From Hydractinia symbiolongicarpus (lineage: Eukaryota > Cnidaria > Hydrozoa > Anthoathecata > Hydractiniidae): DNA of 64,000 nucleotides. The notes beneath the pieces are model-generated. The model worked only from the letters and a program-made list of their open reading frames with translations. It ran no database searches and was not told the DNA's origin. Made by a program: the position numbers and the translations under genes. The DNA is taken from the NCBI RefSeq assembly GCF_029227915.1, contig NC_079876.1:7070001-7134000 (forward strand), written 5' to 3'. Positions 11,701 through 25,000 of the stretch are shown here, in pieces (position 1 is the stretch's first letter; each line of letters opens with the position of its first letter).

Positions 11701-14580
11701 TCAAAAATGAAAACATTTTTGAAAACTAGAAGTCTCATGCGTTTTAGTGGTGAAAAAATAATTTAAAAAATCGTTCGGAAAATGAGTTTACTCCCTGGGT
11801 ACTTTCTTTGTATACTTTTGACTATGCCGGCCGAGTCCGGGGTTTACGTGAAATGGCGGGTTTTCGTTTGCCGGCGATTAAACTTCTTTTATTCAGCGTC
11901 TCATCAAAAATGAAAACATTTTTGAAAACTACAAGTCTCATGCGTTTTAGTGGTGAAAAAATAATTTAAAAAATCGTTCGGGAAATGAGTTTACTTCCTG
12001 GGTACTTTCTTTGTATACTTTTGATTATACGGGCCGAGTCCAGGGTTTATGGGAAATGGCGGGTTTTCGTTTGCCGGCGATTAAACTTCTTTTATTCAGC
12101 GTCTCATCAAAAATGAAAACATTTTTAAAAACTACAAGTCTTATGGGCTTTAGTGGTGAAATAATAATTTAAAAAATCGTTCGGGAAATGAGTTTACACC
12201 CTGGGTACTTTCTTTGTATACTTTTGACTATACGGGCCGAGTCCGGGATTTACGGGAAATCGCAGGTTTTCGTTTGCCGGCGATTAAACCACTTTCATTC
12301 AGCGTCTCATCAAAAATAAAAACATTTTTGAAAACTACAAGTCTCATGCGTTTTAGTGGTGTAAAAATAATTTAAAAAATCGTTTTGGAAATAAGTTTAC
12401 TCCCTGGGTACTTTCTTTGTATACATTCGACTATACGGGCCAAGCCCGGGATTTACGGGAAATCGCGGGATTTCGTTTGCCGGTGATTAAACCTCTTTCA
12501 TTAAGCGTCTCATCAAAAATGAAAACATTTTTGAAAACTACAAGTCTCATGCGTTTTAGTGGTGAAAAAATAATTTAAAAAATCATTCGGGAAATGAGTT
12601 TACTCCCTGGGTACTTTCTTTGTATACTTTGGACTATACGGGCCGAGTTCGGGATTTACGGGAAATCGCGGATTTTTGTTTGATGGCGATTAAACTTCTT
12701 TTATTCCGCGTCTTATCAAAAATGAAAACATTTTTGAAAACTACAAGTCTCATGCGTTGTAGTGGTGAAAAAATAATTTAAAAAATCGTTCGGAAAATGA
12801 GTTTACTCCCTGGGTACTTTCTTTGTATACTTTTGACTATACGGGCCGAGTCCGGGGTTTACGGGAAATGGCGAGTTTTCGTTTGCCGGCGATTAAACTT
12901 CTTTTATTCAGAGTCTCATCAAAAATGAAAACATTTTGAAAACTACAAGTCTCATGCGTTTTAGTGGTAAAAAAATATTTTAAAAATTCGTTCGGGAAAT
13001 GAGTTTACTCCCTGGGTACTTTCTTTGTATAATTTTGACTATACGGGCCGAGTCCGGGATTTACGGGAAGTCGCGGGTTTTCGTTTGCCGGCGTTTAAAC
13101 TTCTTTTATTCAGCGTCTCATCAAAAATGAAAACATTTTTAAAAACTACAAGTCTCATGGGCTTTAGTGGTGAAATAATAATTTAAAAAATCGTTCGGGA
13201 AATGAGTTTACACCCTGGGTACTTTCTTTGTGTACTTTTGACTATACGGGCCGAGTCCGGGATTTACTGGAAATCGCAGGTTTTCGTTTGCCGGCGATTA
13301 AACTTCTTTTATTCGGCGTCTCATCAAAAATAAAAACATTTTTGAAAACTACAAGTCTCATGCGTTTTAGTGGTGAAAAAATAATTTAAAAAATCGTTCG
13401 GAAAATGAGTTTACTCCCTGGGTACTTTCTTTGTATACTTTTGACTATACGGGCCGAGTCCGGGGTTTACGGGAAATGGCGGGTTTTCGTTTGCCGGCGA
13501 TTAAACTTCTTTTATTCAGCGTCTCATCAAAAATGTACACATTTTTGAAAACTACAAGTCTCATGGGCTTTAGTGGTGAAAATATAAATTAAAAAATCGT
13601 TCGGAAAATGAGTTTACTCCCTGGGTACTTTCTTTGTATACTTTTGACTATACGGGCCGAGTCCGGGGTTTACGGGAAATGGCGAGTTTTCGTTTGCCGG
13701 CGATTAAACTTCTTTTATTCAGAGTCTCATCAAAAATGAAAACATTTTGAAAACTACAAGTCTCATGCGTTTTAGTGGTAAAAAAATATTTTAAAAATTC
13801 GTTCGGGAAATGAGTTTACTCCCTGGGTACTTTCTTTGTATAATTTTGACTATACGGGCCGAGTCCGGGATTTACGGGAAGTCGCGGGTTTTCGTTTGCC
13901 GGCGTTTAAACTTCTTTTATTCAGCGTCTCATCAAAAATGAAAACATTTTTAAAAACTACAAGTCTCATGGGCTTTAGTGGTGAAATAATAATTTAAAAA
14001 ATCGTTCGGGAAATGAGTTTACACCCTGGGTACTTTCTTTGTGTACTTTTGACTATACGGGCCGAGTCCGGGATTTACGGGAAATCGCAGGTTTTCGTTT
14101 GCCGGCGATTAAACTTCTTTTATTCGGCGTCTCATCAAAAATAAAAACATTTTTGAAAACTACAAGTCTCATGCGTTTTAGTGGTGAAAAAATAATTTAA
14201 AAAATCGTTCGGGAAATGAGTTTACTCCCTGGGTACTTTCTTTGTATACTTTTGATTATACGGGCCGAGTCCAGGGTTTATGGGAAATGGCGGGTTTTCG
14301 TTTGCCGGCGATTAAACTTCTTTTATTCAGCGTCTCATCAAAAATGAAAACATTTTTAAAAACTACAAGTCTCATGGGCTTTAGTGGTGAAATAATAATT
14401 TAAAAAATCGTTCGGGAAATGAGTTTACACCCTGGGTACTTTCTTTGTATACTTTTGACTATACGGGCCGAGTCCGGGATTTAAGGGAAATCGCAGGTTT
14501 CCGTTTGCCGGCGATTAAACCACTTTCATTCAGCGTCTCATCAAAAATAAAAACATTTTTGAAAACTACAAGTCTCATGC
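5714..14580 (+). repeat. 4857-bp (24-monomer) higher-order repeat, one full and one partial copy
   Basis: Several rare markers are spaced exactly 4857 bp apart: acaggc at 6575 and 11432; atgtacacattt with tgta at 8677 and 13534; gatttaaggg at 9621 and 14478; an expanded A tract starting tggtgaaaaaa at 6091 and 10948; and tgggaaatta at 5714 and 10571. The shared part covers about 4.0 kb, after which the second copy switches to a different monomer order at about 14580. The early part of the unit follows the monomer order of the upstream 10-monomer block, so this longer unit seems to be built from a diverged copy of it plus other monomers. Confidence 0.85.
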
Positions 14581-16350
14581 GTTTTAGTGGTGTAAAAATA
14601 ATTTAAAAAATCGTTTTGGAAATAAGTTTACTCCCTGGGTACTTTCTTTGTATACATTCGACTATACGGGCCAAGCCCGGGATTTACGGGAAATCGCGGG
14701 ATTTCGTTTGCCGGTGATTAAACCTCTTTCATTAAGCGTCTCATCAAAAATGAAAACATTTTTGAAAACTACAAGTCTCATGCGTTTTAGTGGTGAAAAA
14801 ATAATTTAAAAAATCATTCGGGAAATGAGTTTACTCCCTGGGTACTTTCTTTGTATACTTTGGACTATACGGGCCGAGTCCGGGATTTACGGGAAATCGC
14901 GGATTTTTGTTTGATGGCGATTAAACTTCTTTTATTCCGCGTCTCATCAAAAATGAAAACATTTTTGAAAACTACAAGTCTCATGCGTTGTAGTGGTGAA
15001 AAAATAATTTAAAAAATCGTTCGGAAAATGAGTTTACTCCCTGGGTACTTTCTTTGTATACTTTTGACTATACGGGCCGAGTCCGGGGTTTACGGGAAAT
15101 GGCGAGTTTTCGTTTGCCGGCGATTAAACTTCTTTTATTCAGAGTCTCATCAAAAATGAAAACATTTTGAAAACTACAAGTCTCATGCGTTTTAGTGGTA
15201 AAAAAATATTTTAAAAATTCGTTCGGGAAATGAGTTTACTCCCTGGGTACTTTCTTTGTATAATTTTGACTATACGGGCCGAGTCCGGGATTTACGGGAA
15301 GTCGCGGGTTTTCGTTTGCCGGCGTTTAAACTTCTTTTATTCAGCGTCTCATCAAAAATGAAAACATTTTTAAAAACTACAAGTCTCATGGGCTTTAGTG
15401 GTGAAATAATAATTTAAAAAATCGTTCGGGAAATGAGTTTACACCCTGGGTACTTTCTTTGTGTACTTTTGACTATACGGGCCGAGTCCGGGATTTACGG
15501 GAAATCGCAGGTTTTCGTTTGCCGGCGATTAAACTTCTTTTATTCGGCGTCTCATCAAAAATAAAAACATTTTTGAAAACTACAAGTCTCATGCGTTTTA
15601 GTGGTGAAAAAATAATTTAAAAAATCGTTCGGAAAATGAGTTTACTCCCTGGGTACTTTCTTTGTATACTTTTGACTATACGGGCCGAGTCCGGGGTTTA
15701 CGGGAAATGGCGGGTTTTCGTTTGCCGGCGATTAAACTTCTTTTATTCAGCGTCTCATCAAAAATGTACACATTTTTGAAAACTACAAGTCTCATGGGCT
15801 TTAGTGGTGAAAATATAAATTAAAAAATCGTTCGGGAAATGAGTTTACTCCCTGGGTACTTTCTTTGTATACTTTTGACTATACGGGCCGAGTCCGGGGT
15901 TTACGGGAAATGGCGAGTTTTCGTTTGCTGGCGATTAAACTTCTTTTATTCAGAGTCTCATCAAAAATGAAAACATTTTGAAAACTACAAGTCTCATGCG
16001 TTTTAGTGGTAAAAAAATATTTTAAAAATTCGTTCGGGAAATGAGTTTACTCCCTGGGTACTTTCTTTGTATAATTTTGACTATACGGGCCGAGTCCGGG
16101 ATTTACGGGAAGTCGCGGGTTTTCGTTTGCCGGCGTTTAAACTTCTTTTATTCAGCGTCTCATCAAAAATGAAAACATTTTTAAAAACTACAAGTCTCAT
16201 GGGCTTTAGTGGTGAAATAATAATTTAAAAAATCGTTCGGGAAATGAGTTTACACCCTGGGTACTTTCTTTGTGTACTTTTGACTATACGGGCCGAGTCC
16301 GGGATTTACGGGAAATCGCAGGTTTTCGTTTGCCGGCGATTAAACTTCTT
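12352..16350 (+). repeat. 2231-bp (11-monomer) higher-order repeat overlapping the 24-monomer block
   Basis: The variant gttttagtggtgtaaaaa and the monomers after it recur 2231 bp later, at about 12352 and 14583. The atgtacacattt marker follows the same spacing (13534 and 15765). The second copy stops matching at about 16350, where tattcagag replaces tattcggcg. The block overlaps the second 24-monomer copy, so a later duplication used part of that copy as its template. Confidence 0.8.
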
Positions 16351-17571
16351 TTATTCAGAGTCTCATCAAAAATGAAAACATTTTGAAAACTACAAGTCTC
16401 ATGCGTTTTAGTGGTAAAAAAATATTTTAAAAATTCGTTCGGGAAATGAGTTTACTCCCTGGGTACTTTCTTTGTATAATTTTGACTATACGGGCCGAGT
16501 CCGGGATTTACGGGAAGTCGCGGGTTTTCGTTTGCCGGCGTTTAAACTTCTTTTATTCAGCGTCTCATCAAAAATGAAAACATTTTTAAAAACTACAAGT
16601 CTCATGGGCTTTAGTGGTGAAATAATAATTTAAAAAATCGTTCGGGAAATGAGTTTACACCCTGGGTACTTTCTTTGTGTACTTTTGACTATACGGGCCG
16701 AGTCCGGGATTTACGGGAAATCGCAGGTTTTCGTTTGCCGGCGATTAAACTTCTTTTATTCGGCGTCTCATCAAAAATAAAAACATTTTTGAAAACTACA
16801 AGTCTCATGCGTTTTAGTGGTGAAAAAATAATTTAAAAAATCGTTCGGAAAATGAGTTTACTCCCTGGGTACTTTCTTTGTATACTTTTGACTATACGGG
16901 CCGAGTCCGGGGTTTACGGGAAATGGCGGGTTTTCGTTTGCCGGCGATTAAACTTCTTTTATTCAGCGTCTCATCAAAAATGTACACATTTTTGAAAACT
17001 ACAAGTCTCATGGGCTTTAGTGGTGAAAATATAAATTAAAAAATCGTTCGGGAAATGAGTTTACTCCCTGGGTACTTTCTTTGTATACTTTTGACTATAC
17101 GGGCCGAGTCCGGGGTTTACGGGAAATGGCGAGTTTTCGTTTGCTGGCGATTAAACTTCTTTTATTCAGAGTCTCATCAAAAATGAAAACATTTTGAAAA
17201 CTACAAGTCTCATGCGTTTTAGTGGTAAAAAAATATTTTAAAAATTCGTTCGGGAAATGAGTTTACTCCCTGGGTACTTTCTTTGTATAATTTTGACTAT
17301 ACGGGCCGAGTCCGGGATTTACGGGAAGTCGCGGGTTTTCGTTTGCCGGCGTTTAAACTTCTTTTATTCAGCGTCTCATCAAAAATGAAAACATTTTTAA
17401 AAACTACAAGTCTCATGGGCTTTAGTGGTGAAATAATAATTTAAAAAATCGTTCGGGAAATGAGTTTACACCCTGGGTACTTTCTTTGTGTACTTTTGAC
17501 TATACGGGCCGAGTCCGGGATTTACGGGAAATCGCAGGTTTTCGTTTGCCGGCGATTAAACTTCTTTTATT
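15140..17571 (+). repeat. 1216-bp (6-monomer) higher-order repeat, two copies
   Basis: Markers recur 1216 bp apart: tattcagag at about 15140 and 16356, atgtacacattt at 15765 and 16981, and cagagtctca at 15951 and 17167. It is nested on the downstream end of the 11-monomer block. A related marker, atgtaaacattt, follows at 17792, four monomers later. Confidence 0.75.
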
Positions 17572-20500
17572 CGGCGTCTCATCAAAAATAAAAACATTTT
17601 TGAAAACTACAAGTCTCATGCGTTTTAGTGGTGAAAAAATAATTTAAAAAATCGTTCGGAAAATGAGTTTACTCCCTGGGTACTTTCTTTGTATACTTTT
17701 GACTATACGGGCCGAGTCCGGGGTTTACGGGAAATGGCGGGTTTTCGTTTGCCGGCGATTAAACTTCTTTTATTCAGCGTCTCATCAAAAATGTAAACAT
17801 TTTTGAAAACTACAAGTCTCATGGGCTTTAGTGGTGAAAATATAAATTAAAAAATCGTTCGGGAAATGAGTTTACTCCCTGGGTACTTTCTTTGTATACA
17901 TTCGACTATACGGGCCAAGCCCGGGATTTACGGGAAATCGCGGGATTTCGTTTGCCGGCGATTAAACCTCTTTCATTAAGCGTCTCATCAAACATGAAAA
18001 CATTTTTGAAAACTACAAGTCTCATGCGTTTTAGTGGTGAAAAAATAATTTGAAAAATCGTTCGGAAAATGAGTTTACTCCCTGGGTACTTTCTTTGTAT
18101 ACTTTGGACTATACGGGCCGAGTCCGGGATTTACGGGAAATCGCGGATTTTCGTTTGAGGGCGATTAAACTTCTTTTATTCCGCGTCTCATCAAAAATGA
18201 AAACATTTTTGAAAACTACAAGTCTCATGCGTTGTAGTGGTGAAAAAATAATTTAAAAAATCGTTCGGAAAATGAGTTTACTCCCTGGGTACTTTCTTTG
18301 TATATTTTTGACTATACGGGCCGAGTCCGGGGTTTACGGAAAATGGCGGGTTTTCGTTTGCCGGCGATTAAACTTCTTTTATTCAGAGTCTCATCAAAAA
18401 TGAAAACATTTTTGAAAACTACAAGTCTCATGCGTTTTAGTGGTGAAAAAATATTTTAAAAAATCGTTCGGGAAATGAGTTTACTCCCTGGGTACTTTCT
18501 TTGTATAATTTTGACTATATGGGCCGAGTCCGGGATTTACGGAAAGTCGCGGGTTTTCGTTTGTCGGCGTTTAAACTTCTTTTATTCTGCGTCTCATCAA
18601 AAATGAAAACATTTTTAAAAACTACAAGTCTCATGGGCTTTAGTGGTGAAATAATAATTTAAAAAATCGTTCGGGAAATGAGTTTACACCCTGGGTACTT
18701 TCTTTGTGTACTTTTGACTATACGGGCCGAGTCCGGGATTTACGGGAAATCGCAGGTTTTCGTTTGCCGGCGATTAAACTTCTTTTATTCGGCGTCTCAT
18801 CAAAAATGAAAACATTTTTGAAAACTACAAGACTCATGCGTTTTAGTGGTGAAAAAATAATTTAAAAAATCGTTCGGAAAATGAGTTTACTCCCTGGGTA
18901 CTTTTTTGTATACTTTTGACTATACGGGCCGAGTCCGGGGTTTACGGGAAATCGCAGGTTTTTGTTTGCCGGCGATTAAACTTCTTTTATTCTGCGTCTC
19001 ATCAAAAATGAAAACATTTTTAAAAACTACAAGTCTCATGCGTTTTAGTGGTAAAAAAATATTTTAAAAATTCGTTCGGGAAATGAGTTTACTCCCTGGG
19101 TACTTTCTTTGTGTACTTTTGACTATACGGGCCGAGTCCGGGATTTACGGGAAATCGCAGGTTTTCGTTTGCCGGCGATTAAACTTCTTTTATTCGGCGT
19201 CTCATCAAAAATGAAAACATTTTTAAAAACTACAAGTCTCATGGGCTTTAGTGGTGAAATAATAATTTAAAAAATCGTTCGGGAAATGAGTTTACACCCT
19301 GGGTACTTTCTTTGTGTACTTTTGACTATACGGGCCGAGTCCGGGATTTACGGGAAATCGCAGGTTTTCGTTTGCCGGCGATTAAACTTCTTTTATTCGG
19401 CGTCTCATCAAAATTAAAAACATTTTTGAAAACTACAAGTCTCATGCGTTTTAGTGGTGAAAAAATAATTTAAAAAATCGTTCGGAAAATGAGTTTACTC
19501 CCTGGGTACTTTCTTTGTATACTTTTGACTATACGGGCCGAGTCCGGGGTTTACGGGAAATGGCGGGTTTTCGTTTGCCGGCGATTAAACTTCTTTTATT
19601 CAGCGTCTCATCAAAAATGTAAACATTTTTGAAAACTACAAGTCTCATGGGCTTTAGTGGTGAAAATATAAATTAAAAAATCGTTCGGGAAATGAGTTTA
19701 CTCCCTGGGTACTTTCTTTGTTTACATTCGACTATACGGGCCAAGCCCGGGATTTACGGGAAATCGCGGGATTTCGTTTGCCGGCGATTAAACCTCTTTC
19801 ATTAAGCGTCTCATCAAACATGAAAACATTTTTGAAAACTACAAGTCTCATGCGTTTTAGTGGTGAAAAAATAATTTGAAAAATCGTTCGGAAAATGAGT
19901 TTACTCCCTGGGTACTTTCTTTGTATACTTTGGACTATACGGGCCGAGTCCGGGATTTACGGGAAATCGCGGATTTTCGTTTGAGGGCGATTAAACTTCT
20001 TTTATTCCGCGTCTCATCAAAAATGAAAACATTTTTGAAAACTACAAGTCTCATGCGTTGTAGTGGTGAAAAAATAATTTAAAAAATCGTTCGGAAAATG
20101 AGTTTACTCCCTGGGTACTTTCTTTGTATATTTTTGACTATACGGGCCGAGTCCGGGGTTTACGGAAAATGGCGGGTTTTCGTTTGCCGGCGATTAAACT
20201 TCTTTTATTCAGAGTCTCATCAAAAATGAAAACATTTTTGAAAACTACAAGTCTCATGCGTTTTAGTGGTGAAAAAATATTTTAAAAAATCGTTCGGGAA
20301 ATGAGTTTACTCCCTGGGTACTTTCTTTGTATAATTTTGACTATATGGGCCGAGTCCGGGATTTACGGAAAGTCGCGGGTTTTCGTTTGTCGGCGTTTAA
20401 ACTTCTTTTATTCTGCGTCTCATCAAAAATGAAAACATTTTTAAAAACTACAAGTCTCATGGGCTTTAGTGGTGAAATAATAATTTAAAAAATCGTTCGG

Positions 20501-20820
20501 GAAATGAGTTTACACCCTGGGTACTTTCTTTGTGTACTTTTGACTATACGGGCCGAGTCCGGGATTTACGGGAAATCGCAGGTTTTCGTTTGCCGGCGAT
20601 TAAACTTCTTTTATTCGGCGTCTCATCAAAAATGAAAACATTTTTGAAAACTACAAGACTCATGCGTTTTAGTGGTGAAAAAATAATTTAAAAAATCGTT
20701 CGGAAAATGAGTTTACTCCCTGGGTACTTTTTTGTATACTTTTGACTATACGGGCCGAGTCCGGGGTTTACGGGAAATCGCAGGTTTTTGTTTGCCGGCG
20801 ATTAAACTTCTTTTATTCAG
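17370..20820 (+). repeat. 1826-bp (9-monomer) higher-order repeat
   Basis: The spacing is 1826 bp for tgtaaac (17792 and 19618) and for the run from 18050 to 18256, whose copy at 19876-20082 encodes the same 68 residues. The monomer with tactttggac, gtttgagggcg, ttccgcgtc and gcgttgtag is part of it. The repeated part covers about 17370-19000 and about 19200-20820; the monomers around 19010-19200 break the correspondence. Confidence 0.8.
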
Positions 20821-23800
20821 CGTCTCATCAAAAATGAAAACATTTTTGAAAACTACAAGTCTCATGCGTTTTAGTGGTGAAAAAGTATTTTAAAAAATCG
20901 TTCGGAAAATGTGTTTACTCCCTGGGTACTTTCTTTATATACTTTTGATTATACGGGCCGAATCCAGGGTTTACGGGAAATGGCGGGTTTTCGTTTGCCG
21001 GCAATTAAACTTCTTTTATTCAGCGTCTCATCAAAAATGAAAACATTTTTAAAAACTACAAGTCTCATGGGCTTTAGTGGTGAAATAATAATTTAAAAAA
21101 TCGTTCGGAAAATGAGTTTACACCCTGGGTACTTTCTTTGTATACTTTTGACTATACGGGCCGAGTCCGGGGTTTACAGGAAATGGCGGGTTTTCGTTTG
21201 CCGGCGATTAAACTTCTTTTATTCAGCGTCTCATCAAAAATGAAAACATTTTTGAAAACTACAAGTCTCATGCGTTTTAGTGGTGAAAAAATAATTTAAA
21301 AAATCGTTCGGGAAATGAGTTTAGTCCCTGGGTACTTTCTTTGTATACTTTTGATTATACGGGCCGAGTCCAGGGTTTACGGGAAATGGCGGGTTTTCGT
21401 TTGCCGGCGATTAAACTTCTTTTATTCAGCGTCTCATCAAAAATGAAAACATTTTTAAAAACTACAAGTCTCATGGGCTTTAGTGGTGAAATAGTAATTT
21501 AAAAAATCGTTCGGGAAATGAGTTTACACCCTGGGTACTTTCTTTGTATACTTTTGACTATACGGGCCGAGTCCGGGATTTACGGGAAATCGCAGGTTTT
21601 CGTTTGCCGGCGATTAAACCACTTTCATTCAGCGTCTCATCAAAAATAAAAACATTTTTGAAAACTACAAGTCTCATGCGTTTTAGTGGTGAAAAAATAA
21701 TTTAAAAAATCGTTTTGGAAATGAGTTTACTCACAGAGTACTTTCTTTGTATACATTCGACTATACGGACCAAGCCCGGGATTTACGGGAAATCGCGGGT
21801 TTTCGTTTGCCGGTGATTAAACCACTTTCATTAAGCGTCTCATCAAAAATGAAAACATTTCTGAAAACTACAAGTCTCATGCGTTTTAGTGGTGAAAAAA
21901 TAATTTAAAAAATCGTTCGGGAAATGAGTTTACTCCCTGGGTACTTTCTTTGTATACTTTTGACTATGCGGGCCGAGTCCGGGGTTTACAGGAAATGGCG
22001 GGTTTTCGTTTGCCGGCGATTAAACTTCTTTTATTCAGCGTCTCACCAAAAATGTAAACATTTTTGAAAACTACAAGTCTCATGGGCTTTAGTGGTGAAA
22101 ATATAAATTAAAAAATCGTTCGGGAAATGAGTTTACACCCTGGGTACTTTCTTTGTATACTTTTGACTATACGGGCCGAGTCCGGGATGTACGGGAAATC
22201 GCAGGTTTTCGTTTGCCGGCGATTAAACCACTTTCATTCAGCGTCTCATCAAAAATAAAAACATTTTTGAAAACTACAAGTCTCATGCGTTTTAGTGGTG
22301 AAAAAATAATTTAAAAAATCGTTTTGGAAATGAGTTTACTCACAGAGTACTTTCTTTGTATACATTCGACTATACGGACCAAGCCCGGGATTTACGGGAA
22401 ATCGCGGGTTTTCGTTTGCCGGTGATTAAACCACTTTCATTAAGCGTCTCATCAAAAATGAAAACATTTCTGAAAACTACAAGTCTCATGCGTTTTAGTG
22501 GTGAAAAAATAATTTAAAAAATCGTTCGGGAAATGAGTTTACTCCCTGGGTACTTTCTTTGTATACTTTTGACTATGCGGGCCGAGTCCGGGGTTTACAG
22601 GAAATGGCGGGTTTTCGTTTGCCGGCGATTAAACTTCTTTTATTCAGCGTCTCACCAAAAATGTAAACATTTTTGAAAACTACAAGTCTCATGGGCTTTA
22701 GTGGTGAAAATATAAATTAAAAAATCGTTCGGGAAATGAGTTTACTCCCTGGGTACTTTCTTTGTATACATTCGACTATACGGGCCAAGCCCGGGATTTA
22801 CGGGAAATCGCGGGATTTCGTTTGCCGGCGATTAAACCTCTTTCATTAAGCGTCTCATCAAACATGAAAACATTTTTGAAAACTACAAGTCTCATGCGTT
22901 TTAGTGGTGAAAAAATAATTTAAAAAATCGTTCGGAAAATGAGTTTACTCCCTGGGTACTTTCTTTGTATACTTTGGACTATACGGGCCGAGTCCGGGAT
23001 TTACGGGAAATCGCGGATTTTCGTTTGAGGGCGATTAAACTTCTTTTATTCCGCGTCTCATCAAAAATGAAAACATTTTTGAAAACTACAAGTCTCATGC
23101 GTTGTAGTGGTGAAAAAATAATTTAAAAAATCGTTCGGAAAATGAGTTTACTCCCTGGGTACTTTCTTTGTATATTTTTGACTATACGGGCCGAGTCCGG
23201 GGTTTACGGAAAATGGAGGGTTTTCGTTTGCCGGCGATTAAACTTCTTTTATTCAGAGTCTCATCAAAAATGAAAACATTTTTGAAAACTACAAGTCTCA
23301 TGCGTTTTAGTGGTGAAAAAATATTTTAAAAAATCGTTCGGGAAATGAGTTTACTCCCTGGGTACTTTCTTTGTATAATTTTGACTATATGGGCCGAGTC
23401 CGGGATTTACGGAAAGTCGCGGGTTTTCGTTTGTCGGCGTTTAAACTTCTTTTATTCTGCGTCTCATCAAAAATGAAAACATTTTTAAAAACTACAAGTC
23501 TCATGGGCTTTAGTGGTGAAATAATAATTTAAAAAATCGTTCGGGAAATGAGTTTACACCCTGGGTACTTTCTTTGTGTACTTTTGACTATACGGGCCGA
23601 GTCCGGGATTTACGGTAAATCGCAGGTTTTCGTTTGCCGGCGATTAAACTTCTTTTATTCGGCGTCTCATCAAAAATGAAAACATTTTTGAAAACTACAA
23701 GACTCATGCGTTTTAGTGGTGAAAAAATAATTTAAAAAATCGTTCGGAAAATGAGTTTACTCCCTGGGTACTTTTTTGTATACTTTTGACTATACGGGCC

Positions 23801-25000
23801 GAGTCCGGGGTTTACGGGAAATCGCAGGTTTTTGTTTGCCGGCGATTAAACTTCTTTTATTCAGCGTCTCATCAAAAATGAAAACATTTTGGAAAACTAC
23901 AAGTCTCATGCGTTTTAGTGGTGAAAAAGTATTTTAAAAAATCGTTCGGGAAATGTGTTTACTCCCTGGGTACTTTCTTTATATACTTTTGATTATACGG
24001 GCCGAATCCAGGGTTTACGGGAAATGGCGGGTTTTCGTTTGCCGGCAATTAAACTTCTTTTATTCAGCGTCTCATCAAAAATGAAAACATTTTTAAGAAC
24101 TACAAGTCTCATGGGCTTTAGTGGTGAAATAATAATTTAAAAAATCGTTCGGGAAATGAGTTTACACCCTGGGTACTTTCTTTGTATACTTTTGACTATA
24201 CGGGCCGAGTCCGGGGTTTACAGGAAATGGCGGGTTTTCGTTTGCCGGCGATTAAACTTCTTTTATTCAGCGTCTCATCAAAAATGAAAACATTTTTGAA
24301 AACTACAAGTCTCATGCGTTTTAGTGGTGAAAAAATAATTTAAAAAATCGTTCGGGAAATGAGTTTAGTCCCTGGGTACTTTCTTTGTATACTTTTGATT
24401 ATACGGGCCGAGTCCAGGGTTTACGGGAAATGGCGGGTTTTCGTTTGCCGGCGATTAAACTTCTTTTATTCAGCGTCTCATCAAAAATGAAAACATTTTT
24501 AAAAACTACAAGTCTCATGGGCTTTAGTGGTGAAATAATAATTTAAAAAATCGTTCGGGAAATGAGTTTACACCCTGGGTACTTTCTTTGTATACTTTTG
24601 ACTATACGGGCCGAGTCCGGGATTTACGGGAAATCGCAGGTTTTCGTTTGCCGGCGATTAAACCACTTTCATTCAGCGTCTCATCAAAAATAAAAACATT
24701 TTTGAAAACTACAAGTCTCATGCGTTTTAGTGGTGAAAAAATAATTTAAAAAATCGTTTTGGAAATGAGTTTACTCACAGAGTACTTTCTTTGTATACAT
24801 TCGACTATACGGACCAAGCCCGGGATTTACGGGAAATCGCGGGTTTTCGTTTGCCGGTGATTAAACCACTTTCATTAAGCGTCTCATCAAAAATGAAAAC
24901 ATTTCTGAAAACTACAAGTCTCATGCGTTTTAGTGGTGAAAAAATAATTTAAAAAATCGTTCGGGAAATGAGTTTACTCCCTGGGTACTTTCTTTGTATA
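19618..25000 (+). repeat. 3044-bp (15-monomer) higher-order repeat
   Basis: Markers recur 3044 bp apart: tgtaaac at 19618 and 22662, and the unit with ctttatatac and gaatccaggg at about 20911 and 23955. The first copy contains a tandem 609-bp (3-monomer) duplication: ttactcacagagtac occurs at about 21728 and again at about 22337. The second copy stops matching near 25000, where a gattatac monomer replaces the gactatgc monomer expected from copy one. Confidence 0.8.
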
